A stretch of 64,000 nt of DNA, taken from NCBI RefSeq assembly GCF_004794465.1, contig NZ_SSDJ01000147.1, forward strand, positions 104,751-168,750, read 5' to 3'. The translations under genes and the position numbers were made by a program. This document shows, one piece after another, positions 50,341 through 59,585 of the stretch. The DNA is from Microbacterium sp. K24. Lineage in GTDB: Bacteria > Actinomycetota > Actinomycetes > Actinomycetales > Microbacteriaceae. A model generated the notes under the pieces. That model saw nothing but the letters and a program-made list of their open reading frames with translations, did no database searches and was not told where the DNA came from. Numbering within the stretch: the stretch's first letter is position 1; every line of letters begins with the position of its first letter.

Positions 50341-50967
50341 ATGGACACCTTCGACTTCGCCGCCGTCGACGAGGAGTACGTGAGGTCGATCCTCGCCGAG
50401 CCGGAGGCTCCGACGACGCAGAAGATCACCGACTTCCTCGACGAGAACTGCCTGACCTTCCTGGCCCACTCCCCGTTCTGCTGCCTGTCGACATCGGATG
50501 CCGCCGGCAACTGCGACTGCTCTCCCCGGGGCGACTACCCGGGTTTCGTCCGAGCCCTCGACTCCCGCACCGTCGTGATCCCCGACCGGCTGGGCAACAA
50601 GATCGCCGACTCGATGACGAACATCCTGGACAACGGCCACGTCGGCCTGCTGTGCTTCGTGCCCGGCATGACGGAGACTCTGCGGATCAACGGCACGGCG
50701 ACGGTGACGAACGACGCGTCCCTGCTCGCCATGCTCGAACAGGACCACGCCGTCCCGGACCTCGCGATCGTCATCCGCACCGAGCAGGTCTACCTGCACT
50801 GCGGCCGCGCGCTGCTGCGGGCCGGACTCTGGGACCCCGAGATGCAGGACCTCGCGGCTGAGGTGCCCACCTCCGGGCAGATCTGGGCGAGCATGTCCGG
50901 CTGGGATCCCACGGTGGGCGACGTCATCGACGGTGCCATGTCCGACGCCTACCGAGCCCTCTACTGA
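50341..50967 (+). CDS. PPOX-class FMN-binding flavoprotein (MSMEG_1061-like)
   Basis: A 208-residue protein of the pyridoxamine 5'-phosphate-oxidase split-barrel class. The FMN-binding strands FCCLSTSDAAGNCDCSPRGDYPGFV and NKIADSMTNILDNGHVGLLCFVPG match the DUF/MSMEG_1061 family. It likely binds FMN or F420 and performs a redox reaction. Leaderless: TAGCGT (50329-50334) ends 6 nt before ATG 50341. The reductase gene starts directly after its stop (TGA-ATG), so they are co-expressed. Confidence 0.88.
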   Translation: MDTFDFAAVDEEYVRSILAEPEAPTTQKITDFLDENCLTFLAHSPFCCLSTSDAAGNCDCSPRGDYPGFVRALDSRTVVIPDRLGNKIADSMTNILDNGHVGLLCFVPGMTETLRINGTATVTNDASLLAMLEQDHAVPDLAIVIRTEQVYLHCGRALLRAGLWDPEMQDLAAEVPTSGQIWASMSGWDPTVGDVIDGAMSDAYRALY

Positions 50968-51912
50968 ATGCGCTCCCGTGCAGGGATGACCGCGCTCGTC
51001 GTGCGCGAGATCATCACGGAGACCCCGTCGATCGTCAGCATCCGACTCGAGGCGCCCGACGGTGCGCCGCTTCCCCCCTGGGAGCCCGGTTCGCACATCG
51101 ACGTGCAGCTCGTCACCCGGCATGAGCGCCAGTACTCCCTCTGCGGAGACCCCGCGGACGTCTCGTCGTATCGGATCGCGGTGCGCCGAGAGCAGTACTC
51201 TCGCGGCGGCTCGCACTACATCCACGGCTTCCTGCGTGTCGGCGGCCGCGTGTGGGTGCGCCCGCCGCGCAACCTGTTCACGCTCACCCCGGCGTCGTCG
51301 TATCTGCTCCTCGCCGCCGGCATCGGCATCACCCCGATCCTCTCGATGGCACGTCACCTCGCCGCCACGGATGCCGATTGGCGCATGACCTACCTCGTCC
51401 GGCAGTGCGACGACATCGCCTTCGCCGACGACCTCGCCGCCCTCGGCGACCGGGCGACGACGCACGTCAGCGGCGACGCCGGACGATTGGATGTCGCCGC
51501 TCTTCTCGCGCAGATGGCACCCGGCACCGCGGTCTACGCGTGCGGTCCGCAGGGCTTTATCGATGCCCTCACGGAGGCGAGCGGAGTTCTGCCCGAAGGC
51601 AGCAGCATCCACGTCGAGCGGTTCGAACCGAAACCGCGTGAGCATCGCCCGAACGCGGTGTTCTCCGTGGTCTGCACGCGCTCGGACATCACCGTCGAGG
51701 TCCCGGCGGCGCGATCGATGCTCGAGGCCCTCCAGGGCTCCGGGGTTCCCGTCGAGGGATCGTGCCTGCGGGGAGTCTGCGGATCGTGTGCGCTCACCGT
51801 GCTCGAGGGCGAACCGGAGCACCGCGACTCGCTCAACAGCTCGGACGATGCGATGACGGTCTATCCGTGCGTGTCGCGCTCGATCTCGCCGAGTCTCGTC
51901 GTCGACGCGTAG
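50968..51912 (+). CDS. PDR/VanB-type ferredoxin reductase (FMN/NAD + 2Fe-2S)
   Basis: A 314-residue oxidoreductase: flavin-binding RQYSLCGDP, NAD(P)H-binding AAGIGITPILSMARHL and YACGPQGFI, and a C-terminal plant-type 2Fe-2S domain with CLRGVCGSC and a last Cys in VYPCVS. It is the usual reductase of Rieske oxygenases; here no oxygenase is present, but the neighbour upstream is a PPOX flavoprotein. It may pass electrons to that protein. ATG 50968 follows the previous stop directly; ATG 50986 is an alternative. Confidence 0.92.
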   Translation: MRSRAGMTALVVREIITETPSIVSIRLEAPDGAPLPPWEPGSHIDVQLVTRHERQYSLCGDPADVSSYRIAVRREQYSRGGSHYIHGFLRVGGRVWVRPPRNLFTLTPASSYLLLAAGIGITPILSMARHLAATDADWRMTYLVRQCDDIAFADDLAALGDRATTHVSGDAGRLDVAALLAQMAPGTAVYACGPQGFIDALTEASGVLPEGSSIHVERFEPKPREHRPNAVFSVVCTRSDITVEVPAARSMLEALQGSGVPVEGSCLRGVCGSCALTVLEGEPEHRDSLNSSDDAMTVYPCVSRSISPSLVVDA

Positions 51913-51943
51913 CGCGGGCGTGAGCGCAGCCGGGGGATCCGGC

Positions 51944-52309
51944 TCAGCCGGCGGCGGGGAAGCGCTCGATGTTCGCCTCGACCCAGCCGCGCAGTGCGCG
52001 CAGCGGCTTCTCGGCATCGACGCCGAGTTCGGTGAGCGAATACTCCACACGGACGGGCACCTCGGCGTAGACGGTGCGCACCAGCAGCGCCCGTGCTTCG
52101 AGGCGCCGCAGGGTCGCGGTCAGCACCTTCGGACTGATGCCCTGCAGGCGGGTCTTGAGCTCTCCGAACCGCTGGGGGCCATCGCTGAGCGCTCCGATCA
52201 CGAGGGCGCTCCACTTGTCGGCGAGCAGATCGAGCACGCCGCGGCAGGGGCACTGCGCGTCGTAGACGTCATGAGGAGCATCGATGCGGCAGGCGGTATC
52301 GGTCAGCAT
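51944..52309 (-). CDS. HxlR-family (QorR/YodB-like) transcriptional regulator
   Basis: A 121-residue winged helix: LADKWSALVIGAL, FGELKTRLQGISPKVLTATLRRLEARALL, then VEYSLTELG. Cysteines 20 and 22 (QCPCRG) sit where thiol-sensing HxlR members carry redox Cys. The open frame extends upstream; TACCAT (minus strand, 52316-52321) ends 6 nt before ATG 52309, a leaderless start. Divergent from a quinone-reductase-like gene, with GTATC-N5-GATAC between, so it probably senses quinones or electrophiles. Confidence 0.92.
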   Translation of the reverse strand: MLTDTACRIDAPHDVYDAQCPCRGVLDLLADKWSALVIGALSDGPQRFGELKTRLQGISPKVLTATLRRLEARALLVRTVYAEVPVRVEYSLTELGVDAEKPLRALRGWVEANIERFPAAG

Positions 52310-52315
52310 CCATCT

Positions 52316-52373
52316 ATGGTATCTCTTGGATACTTGGGGCGCTTGCGGGTAACTAGGGGTCTTCGGATAGCGT
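52316..52373. promoter_or_regulatory. HxlR/quinone-reductase divergent control region
   Basis: The palindrome GTATC-TCTTG-GATAC (52319-52333) overlaps the regulator -10 TACCAT (52316-52321). The reductase -10 is TAGCGT (52368-52373). GTATC/GATAC half-sites at this spacing fit an HxlR-type operator. Confidence 0.65.
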
Positions 52374-52380
52374 GACGGAC

Positions 52381-53421
52381 ATGGCAAACGACAACATCTC
52401 CCTCCCCGACCGCATGCCCGCGATCGGCGCCCGTGGCCGGCGCCCCGTCTCCGACCCCACGTCGCTCACCGACCTGTCGCTCCCCGTTCCCTCTCCGACG
52501 GGCAGAGACCTCCTCGTCGAGGTCGAGGGCGTCTCGATCAACCCCGTCGACGTGAAGGTCCGCGCGGGCGCGCCGACGTCCGGCGAGCAGCGCATCCTGG
52601 GGTACGACGCAGTGGGCGTGGTCGTCGGGCTCGGCGATCAGGCCACCCGATTCGCCGTGGGGGACAGGGTGTTCTACGCGGGGCAGATCGATCGCCCCGG
52701 CACGAACAGCCGCTACCACCTCGTGAACGAGAACATCGTGGGCCATGCCCCGCAGTCCCTCTCCACCGCAGAGGCCGCCGCGCTCCCGCTGACCGTGATC
52801 ACCGCCTGGGAGGCGCTGTTCGACAAGCTGCGCCTCGACGACCGCAGCGAGGGCACTCTGCTCGTGATCGGCGCGGCCGGCGGCGTCGGATCCCTGATCA
52901 TCCAGCTCGCGAAGGCGCTCACGAAGCTGAGGGTGATCGCGGTCGCGTCGCGGAAGGAATCGGCCGAGTGGGTCGAGCAGATGGGCGCGGACCACGTCGT
53001 CGGTCGAGACTTCGCCGAGGAGGTGTCGAAGCTCGCTCCGCACGGCGTCGACTACGGGTTCACGTCGTTCACGCCGGGGAACGTCCGCGCGATCGCGGAT
53101 GTCATCCGCCCGCGCGGCGAGGTCGTCTCGATCGATGAGACCGGGGGGAGCATCGACGCGCTGAAGGCGAAGAGCGTCACCTGGCACTGGGAGCTCATGT
53201 TCACCCGCCCGGTGACCGACCCCGCCGACGACTACCAGCACGAACTGCTCGAGCAGGTGGCGGAGCTGGTCGATTCCGGAGTGATCCGCACGACGATGAC
53301 CGAGCATCTCACCCCGCTCGATGCCGCGACCCTGCGCCGGGCGCACGAGATCGTGGAGGCCTCGCAGACGATCGGCAAGGTCGTCGTGACCGACTGGGCC
53401 GAGGAGGCCGCGCGGTCCTGA
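52381..53421 (+). CDS. Quinone oxidoreductase-like medium-chain dehydrogenase
   Basis: A 346-residue protein of the zinc-less MDR/QOR type: VSINPVDVKVRAG, GYDAVGVVVGLG, LPLTVITAWEALFD, and the NADPH-binding IGAAGGVGSLIIQLAK. It lacks the structural-zinc cysteine cluster and the active-site Cys of zinc alcohol dehydrogenases, so quinone reductase is more likely. The start is ATG 52381, 7 nt after TAGCGT. An in-frame GTG 52372 lies in the -10 box. Probably induced by quinones through the divergent HxlR. Confidence 0.9.
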   Translation: MANDNISLPDRMPAIGARGRRPVSDPTSLTDLSLPVPSPTGRDLLVEVEGVSINPVDVKVRAGAPTSGEQRILGYDAVGVVVGLGDQATRFAVGDRVFYAGQIDRPGTNSRYHLVNENIVGHAPQSLSTAEAAALPLTVITAWEALFDKLRLDDRSEGTLLVIGAAGGVGSLIIQLAKALTKLRVIAVASRKESAEWVEQMGADHVVGRDFAEEVSKLAPHGVDYGFTSFTPGNVRAIADVIRPRGEVVSIDETGGSIDALKAKSVTWHWELMFTRPVTDPADDYQHELLEQVAELVDSGVIRTTMTEHLTPLDAATLRRAHEIVEASQTIGKVVVTDWAEEAARS

Positions 53422-53468
53422 GCACCGACGTCTGGTGCCGCGCCGCCATCGCGTCTATCTTCGGAGCC

Positions 53469-54182
53469 ATGAAGTCATCCATCTCAGGAACGACCATGCC
53501 CGTGCTCGAAGTCACGCTCGAGGCGGGGGAGAGGATCGTGGCGGAGGGCGGAGACGTGGCCTGGATGTCTCCGGGCTTCGCTCTGGACACCTCCACGGTG
53601 CACGGAACCGGAGGACAGGGCGGCTTCATGAGCGGCCTGAAGCGCGTGCTGGGCGGGGCGCAGCTCTTCCTCACCGAGTACACCGCGCCGGCCCAGGGCG
53701 GCCTGGTGGCGTTCGCTGCGCAGCTGCCGGGAACCATCCGCCAGATGGACATCGACGCGGCCGACCAGTTCATGGTGCAGGCCGGCTCCTATACCGCGAG
53801 CACGGCCGACGTGGAGGTCTCGGTCGGGCTGCAGAAGAAGCTCGGCGCGGGGATCTTCGGCGGGGCGGGCGTGGTGTTCCAGAAGCTGACCGGCACCGGC
53901 ACCGCCTGGGTGCAGCTCGCGGGGGAGATCACCGAGTACACCCTGGCTGCAGGGCAGTCGCTGCTGATCCACCCCGGACATCTCGCGATGTTCGATGCGA
54001 GCATGGACCTGCAGTTCACGTCGATCAAGGGCATCAAGAACAAGTTCTTCGGCGACTCGCTCTTCCTCGCGGAGATCCATGGGCCGGGTCGGATCTGGCT
54101 GCAGTCGATGACGCCGGCGAAGCTCGCGGCGGCGATCGAGCCGTATCTGCCCGATCGTGCGGGAAGCTCGATCAGCTCCTAG
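53469..54182 (+). CDS. AIM24/TIGR00266 family protein
   Basis: A 237-residue beta-rich protein with GGDVAWMSPGF, GGFMSGLKRVLGGAQLFLTEYTA, FMVQAGSYTAST and GIKNKFFGDSLFLAEIHGPGRIWLQS, matching the widespread AIM24 family. Function in bacteria is unknown. Leaderless start: TATCTT (53456-53461) ends 7 nt before ATG 53469. Confidence 0.93.
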   Translation: MKSSISGTTMPVLEVTLEAGERIVAEGGDVAWMSPGFALDTSTVHGTGGQGGFMSGLKRVLGGAQLFLTEYTAPAQGGLVAFAAQLPGTIRQMDIDAADQFMVQAGSYTASTADVEVSVGLQKKLGAGIFGGAGVVFQKLTGTGTAWVQLAGEITEYTLAAGQSLLIHPGHLAMFDASMDLQFTSIKGIKNKFFGDSLFLAEIHGPGRIWLQSMTPAKLAAAIEPYLPDRAGSSISS

Positions 54183-54210
54183 AGGGCCGTGCGACTCATC
54201 GGTGCGACTC

Positions 54211-54510
54211 TCAGAGATACCCGCGGTCCCAGGGCGACGGCGGAGGTCGGTGGGCGATCGGGATCGGACGCGTGGCACGGCGCGCGTTCTGGAAATGCCG
54301 TACGGATTCGAGCACGTCATCGACGGATGGATAGCGGGGAGCGAGCGGGAGGTCGCGCAGCCACTGCACCTCGACATCAGCCGGAGTGTCCTCGAAGATC
54401 CGGCACACCAGCCGACGGTGGTCGCCGTCGGGGTAGTGCAGGTCGTGGATGGCCCAGGCTTCCGCACTGACTCGGATCAGTACGAGTCGCTGGTCTGACT
54501 CCTGCTGCAT
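54211..54510 (-). CDS. Small hypothetical protein
   Basis: A 99-residue protein with no family I recognise. It reads LVLIRVSAEAWAIHDLHYPDGDHRRLVCRIFEDTPADVEVQWLRD, which has alternating beta-like hydrophobic residues, and ends in an Arg/Pro-rich tail. ATG 54510 has GGGAG 4 nt upstream; ATG 54513 directly precedes it. Codon use is normal. The stop lies 28 nt from the convergent AIM24 stop. Confidence 0.7.
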   Translation of the reverse strand: MQQESDQRLVLIRVSAEAWAIHDLHYPDGDHRRLVCRIFEDTPADVEVQWLRDLPLAPRYPSVDDVLESVRHFQNARRATRPIPIAHRPPPSPWDRGYL

Positions 54511-54562
54511 CATTCTCCCGTCCTCAGCTTGAAGGATGACGCGAGAGCGCAGCGACGGGTAG

Positions 54563-54629
54563 CCCCTTGACAGGATCACGCGTGGATGCCGCGCGCTCCT
54601 CGTGTGATCCGGTGCGCTCTGTCAAGGGG
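54563..54629. repeat. Interrupted inverted repeat
   Basis: CCCCTTGACA (54563-54572) is the exact complement of TGTCAAGGGG (54620-54629). Inside, GGATCAC (54573-54579) pairs with GTGATCC (54604-54610). The right arm has a 9-nt bulge. The element lies between divergent small genes and could form a cruciform or structured RNA. Each outer arm holds a TTGACA box facing inward but without a matching -10. Confidence 0.6.
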
Positions 54630-54694
54630 TTCCGGTGTGCCCGACCTGCGGGCGAGACTGGCCCTCCACCCGCCCCACTGATCGGAGACAGACC

Positions 54695-54862
54695 ATGTCA
54701 GACCCGCAGAGCACTTCCGATGACCAGCCCGAGGTCGACGCCCTCGGCGCCGACCCGGACTTCGTGACCACCGATCACGACCCCGACCCTTCGTCCCCGA
54801 TCGACGACCAGGCGTCGACGGAGGACGATGACGACGAGGTGGAGGTCTCCGACCTCCCCTGA
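54695..54862 (+). CDS. Very acidic 55-residue protein
   Basis: A 55-residue hydrophilic protein, mainly Asp, Glu, Ser and Pro, with a C-terminal run of acidic residues DDDDEVEVSDLP. No fold or family recognised; likely disordered. GGAGA lies 6 nt before ATG 54695. Convergent with the MFS exporter, 7 nt apart. Third-position GC is as high as in its neighbours, which supports a real gene, though it is short. Confidence 0.65.
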   Translation: MSDPQSTSDDQPEVDALGADPDFVTTDHDPDPSSPIDDQASTEDDDDEVEVSDLP

Positions 54863-54869
54863 TCGCGAG

Positions 54870-56555
<1,686 letters not shown>

Positions 56556-57185
56556 TCAGTCGGCTTTCTGTGTCGGGGTGGAGACCGGTGTCGGGGTGTA
56601 GACGGAGCGGGCGATCTCGAGGCGTCGCCTGATGAGCGCCTCGAAGGACTCGGTCGAGTGGTGGTGCAGGAGCTGATCCACGGACAGGCGCACGAGTGCC
56701 CCCACGGACTGCACCATGACCTCGGCGTGGAGTTCGACGTCTTCGGCGTCGCCCACCCGCTGCGAGATCAGCTCGATGTCGCGGCGCTCGTTCTTCGCGA
56801 GCTGCTCGAACGCGGCTTTCAGCAGTCGCGGCTCCTGCTCGATCACGGCGAAGAGCTCCGCGGCATCCTCCAAAGGGTTGAACAGCCCGAAGCGGAGGAT
56901 GGTCAGCCGGATGAAGTCGTCGAGCAGGGGGCCGCTCTCGGTGACGAACGCCTCTTCCAGCGCTTCCTGCCGGGAGTCGATCGTGGCGAAGCCGAAGACC
57001 GCGTTCTCCTTGCTCTCGAAGTAGTTGAAGAAGGTGCGGCGCGAGACTCCGACCTCGGCGCACAGCTCTTCGACCGTGAAGCCGGCGAAGCCCTTCTCGG
57101 TCGTGAGTCGTCGCGCGGCTGAGGTCAGCGCGCGCGATGTCTCGCGCTTGCGCTGATCGCGTAGTGAATCTGCACCCTGCTCCAT
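56556..57185 (-). CDS. TetR family repressor of the MFS exporter
   Basis: A 209-residue regulator: TSRALTSAARRLTTEKGFAGFTVEELCAEVGVSRRTFFNYFESKE forms the helix-turn-helix (about residues 12-55). The frame is open upstream, but the palindrome at 57188-57203 lies in that stretch and ATG 57185 is the natural start. It probably represses itself and the MFS gene through AGTGCAA sites and is relieved by the exported drug. Confidence 0.92.
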   Translation of the reverse strand: MEQGADSLRDQRKRETSRALTSAARRLTTEKGFAGFTVEELCAEVGVSRRTFFNYFESKENAVFGFATIDSRQEALEEAFVTESGPLLDDFIRLTILRFGLFNPLEDAAELFAVIEQEPRLLKAAFEQLAKNERRDIELISQRVGDAEDVELHAEVMVQSVGALVRLSVDQLLHHHSTESFEALIRRRLEIARSVYTPTPVSTPTQKAD

Positions 57186-57187
57186 AA

Positions 57188-57222
57188 AGTGCAACTTTGC
57201 ACTATCAACCTTGGAGTGCACT
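57188..57222. promoter_or_regulatory. TetR operators
   Basis: AGTGCAA-CT-TTGCACT (57188-57203) is a perfect 7-bp-arm palindrome, and AGTGCACT (57215-57222) is a second 8-bp palindrome with the same half-site, 27 bp centre to centre less a few. The first ends 3 nt before the TetR start. The second may also affect the Asp23 gene on the other strand. Confidence 0.75.
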
Positions 57223-57358
57223 GAAAGCTCCGCCTTCAGAGAGACAAAAGAATCTCGGACCAATCTGTGACGATCTGCTGTCGACATCCGTCTTAGTGGT
57301 GTCGACGAAGTGCGACCCGGCTCCGGAACGGAGGCGGCCGAACGACGAAGGAGCCATC

Positions 57359-57811
57359 GTGGCGAACGTGACCAACAGCACCCCGAAGCAGACCACCGTC
57401 GTCTCGACGACCGCGGGAATCGCGACGGGCAGCACGATCATCGAAGACGCCGTCGTGGCGAAGATCGCGGGCATCGCGGCGCGCGACGTCGAGGGTGTCT
57501 ACGCTCTCGGTGGCGGAGCAGCCCGTATGGTCGGCGCGATCCGCGACGCACTCAACACGAGCGACCTCGCACAGGGCATCCGCGTCGAGGTCGGCGAGAC
57601 CCAGGTCGCCGTCGACGTGACGATCGTCGCCGAATACCCCGTGTCGCTCCAGAAGGTGGCGGACGGGGTGCGCACCGCCATCCATCAGGCCATGGTCGAA
57701 CTGGTCAACCTGGAGGTGACCGAGGTCAACGTGACCATCAACGACGTGCACATCCCGTCCGGCGACGACGACGAGGTCGAGGTCGTCGAATCCGACTCGC
57801 GAGTGCTGTGA
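57359..57811 (+). CDS. Asp23/Gls24 family envelope stress protein
   Basis: A 150-residue Asp23 protein: TTAGIATGSTIIEDAVVAKIAGIAARDVEGVYALGGG, GIRVEVGETQVAVDVTIVAEYPVSLQKVADGVR, LEVTEVNVTINDVHIP. Asp23 proteins coat the inner face of the membrane in Firmicutes and respond to cell-envelope stress. The start is GTG 57359 (GGAG upstream), not the longer frame. It precedes a sigma factor and two similar proteins. Confidence 0.93.
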   Translation: MANVTNSTPKQTTVVSTTAGIATGSTIIEDAVVAKIAGIAARDVEGVYALGGGAARMVGAIRDALNTSDLAQGIRVEVGETQVAVDVTIVAEYPVSLQKVADGVRTAIHQAMVELVNLEVTEVNVTINDVHIPSGDDDEVEVVESDSRVL

Positions 57812-57933
57812 CCCATCCCAGCGGGGACGGCTCCCGGCGAGTCGATCCCATTCACATGAATCGATGAGATGATCCGATCCAAGGGCGCGTCCGTTCCGAA
57901 CCTCTTCGGGGATCAGTGCGGGGAAGTGGGCAG

Positions 57934-58500
57934 ATGGAAGACGAACGGTTTCGACGAGCGCTCGACTATGCGGACGACCGCATCGTCGCCGGTCGCGCGA
58001 TGGACGGCGACGTCGAGGCCTTCGCGGTCCTCGTCCGCCGGTATACCCCGATGATGCGCGCGTACACCCAGCGGATGCTCAACGGCTCGGCCGATGTCGA
58101 TGACGTCGTGCAGGAGGCGTTCGTCACGGCCTGGCGGCGGTTCTCCGAACTCGAGGATCCGTCCAAGGTGAAGAGCTGGCTGATGAGGATCGTCAGCCGC
58201 AAGGCCGTCGACCGCATCCGGGCGCTCCGACCGGTCGTCGACATCGACGACATCGACAGCCCTGCCCCGTCGAACTCGTCACCCGCCGAGGTCGTCGAGG
58301 CGCGGGCCGGCGTCGCGGCGCTCAGTGCCGCATTGCGTGAGCTTCCCGATTCGCAGCGCCAGTGCTGGGTGCTTCGGGAGATGGGCGGCTACTCGTACGA
58401 CGAGATCGCCGAGGAACTCGACATCCCGGCGACGACGGCTCGCGGTCTGCTCGCTCGGGCGAGGAAATACATGATCGTGCGAATGGAGGAGTGGCGATGA
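57934..58500 (+). CDS. ECF-type RNA polymerase sigma factor
   Basis: A 188-residue sigma-70-family protein with region 2 (FAVLVRRYTPMMRAYTQRMLNGSADVDDVVQEAFVTAWRRF) and region 4 (LPDSQRQCWVLREMGGYSYDEIAEELDIPATTARGLLARARK). Start ATG 57934 with GGGAAG upstream. No typical zinc anti-sigma factor follows; instead the downstream genes encode Asp23-like proteins. It likely controls an envelope-stress regulon. Confidence 0.93.
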   Translation: MEDERFRRALDYADDRIVAGRAMDGDVEAFAVLVRRYTPMMRAYTQRMLNGSADVDDVVQEAFVTAWRRFSELEDPSKVKSWLMRIVSRKAVDRIRALRPVVDIDDIDSPAPSNSSPAEVVEARAGVAALSAALRELPDSQRQCWVLREMGGYSYDEIAEELDIPATTARGLLARARKYMIVRMEEWR

Positions 58501-59120
58501 CCGACGAACACAGGGAGTCCATGCATCGCGCGCTCGGTCTCGAGCCGACCGATCTCGATGGACACACGATCGAGGAACTGACCGACTATCTCGAAGCGGG
58601 ACGCCGGCCCGTGGAACCGTCGATCGAGGAGTCGCCCGGGTGCCAGCTGGCCCTCGACGCTCTCGAGAGCCTGCACGGCCTCGGCGACGAGCTGATGGAC
58701 GCGGATACCGAGGCAGCCCCCCAGGCGGATGAGAGCTGGGTCGACCGCATCCTTAGCGGCATCGCTCTCGACGCGCGCGCCGGGCGGAGGATCCCGTTCG
58801 AGTCGCCGGACCCGGACGTCGATCTCGCGATCACCGAGGGCGCGGTGCGCGGCATCATCCGATCGGCCGAGAATGCCGTTCCCGGAGTGCTGGTCGGACG
58901 TTGCCGGCTCGATGGCGACGTGGCCGTGCCCGCCGCGCCGATCCGTATCGAGATCGAGGTGAACGTCTTCCACGGCGAGCCGATCCCGAGCCTCGCGGAT
59001 CGCCTCCGCGCAGAGGTGGGAGAGCGCCTGAGCAGCCTCACCGAACTCAACATCGTCGCGATCGACATCGTGATCAGGGACATCCAGGAGGTGGCGTCAT
59101 GGACGGAGCGGAAGCGGTGA
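58497..59120 (+). CDS. Asp23-like protein with N-terminal extension
   Basis: A 207-residue protein. The N-terminus (about 1-90) is acidic and helical, ELTDYLEAGRRPVEPSIEE, as in cytoplasmic anti-sigma-like segments but without cysteines. The C-terminal part is Asp23-like: DLAITEGAVRGIIRSAENAVPGV, SLADRLRAEVGERLSSLTELNIVAIDIVIRDI. It overlaps the sigma-factor stop by 4 nt (ATGA). It may hold the sigma factor or act as a membrane sensor (inference). Confidence 0.8.
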   Translation: MTDEHRESMHRALGLEPTDLDGHTIEELTDYLEAGRRPVEPSIEESPGCQLALDALESLHGLGDELMDADTEAAPQADESWVDRILSGIALDARAGRRIPFESPDPDVDLAITEGAVRGIIRSAENAVPGVLVGRCRLDGDVAVPAAPIRIEIEVNVFHGEPIPSLADRLRAEVGERLSSLTELNIVAIDIVIRDIQEVASWTERKR

Positions 59121-59509
59121 TCCCGGAAGCGGTGATCCCGGAAGCGGAGGTGACGGCGGAGCTGACGGCGGACGCCCGTGCCGCGCTCGCCGCGCGGGTC
59201 GAGGCGGTCGTGCGGGCGACGCCAGGCGTGCGGAACGTGTATCGGTCGGGGTCGTTGATCTCCAATCTGCTGCGCGCCGGAGCGGCCGCCCTCGGCACCG
59301 GCGGGGAAGGCGGACCCATCGTCTCCGTCGCGTCGGGCGCCGACGGCATCGCGGTGGAGGCGTCGCTCGGCCTCGACGTCCACTCCCACGCGTCTGCGGT
59401 GCTCCATTCGGCCTACGCGGCGATCGACACCCTGCTGCGTGCGGAGGGCCTGGTGCGGGAGAGCATCACGCTGACCGTCGTGTACGTGCAGTCCCGCGAA
59501 GCCGCCTGA
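59099..59509 (+). CDS. Third Asp23-like protein, small
   Basis: A 136-residue protein. After an acidic stretch with two VIPEA repeats (see 59110-59147), it reads ARVEAVVRATPGVRNVYRSGSL, GIAVEASLGLDVHSHASAVLHSAYAAI, LVRESITLTVVYVQS, a shortened Asp23-like domain. AGGAGG lies 7 nt before ATG 59099. It overlaps the previous gene by 22 nt and ends the operon at a strong terminator. Confidence 0.75.
   Translation: MDGAEAVIPEAVIPEAEVTAELTADARAALAARVEAVVRATPGVRNVYRSGSLISNLLRAGAAALGTGGEGGPIVSVASGADGIAVEASLGLDVHSHASAVLHSAYAAIDTLLRAEGLVRESITLTVVYVQSREAA
59110..59147 (+). repeat. 15-bp tandem repeat in coding sequence
   Basis: GGAAGCGGTGATCCC occurs twice in tandem (59110-59124, 59125-59139) with a partial third copy GGAAGCGG (59140-59147). 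It adds VIPEA units to the protein without changing frame, so copy number may vary. Confidence 0.8.
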
Positions 59510-59523
59510 CGTTCCCCGGAACG

Positions 59524-59565
59524 GTCGACGCGCCGCTCCCCGATGGTGAGGAGCGGCGCGTCGAC
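59524..59565. terminator. Terminator between convergent operons
   Basis: A perfect 16-bp stem (59524-59539 with 59550-59565) and a 10-nt loop between the Asp23-like operon and the convergent NmrA gene. It can serve both strands. Confidence 0.85.
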
Positions 59566-59585
59566 GTTCGCTGCGTTCGGCGGGG

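Noticed and set aside
52403..53346. Plausible long frames antisense to the quinone reductase
   Set aside because: Shadow frames; the sense gene has a clear NADPH-binding motif, promoter and operator.
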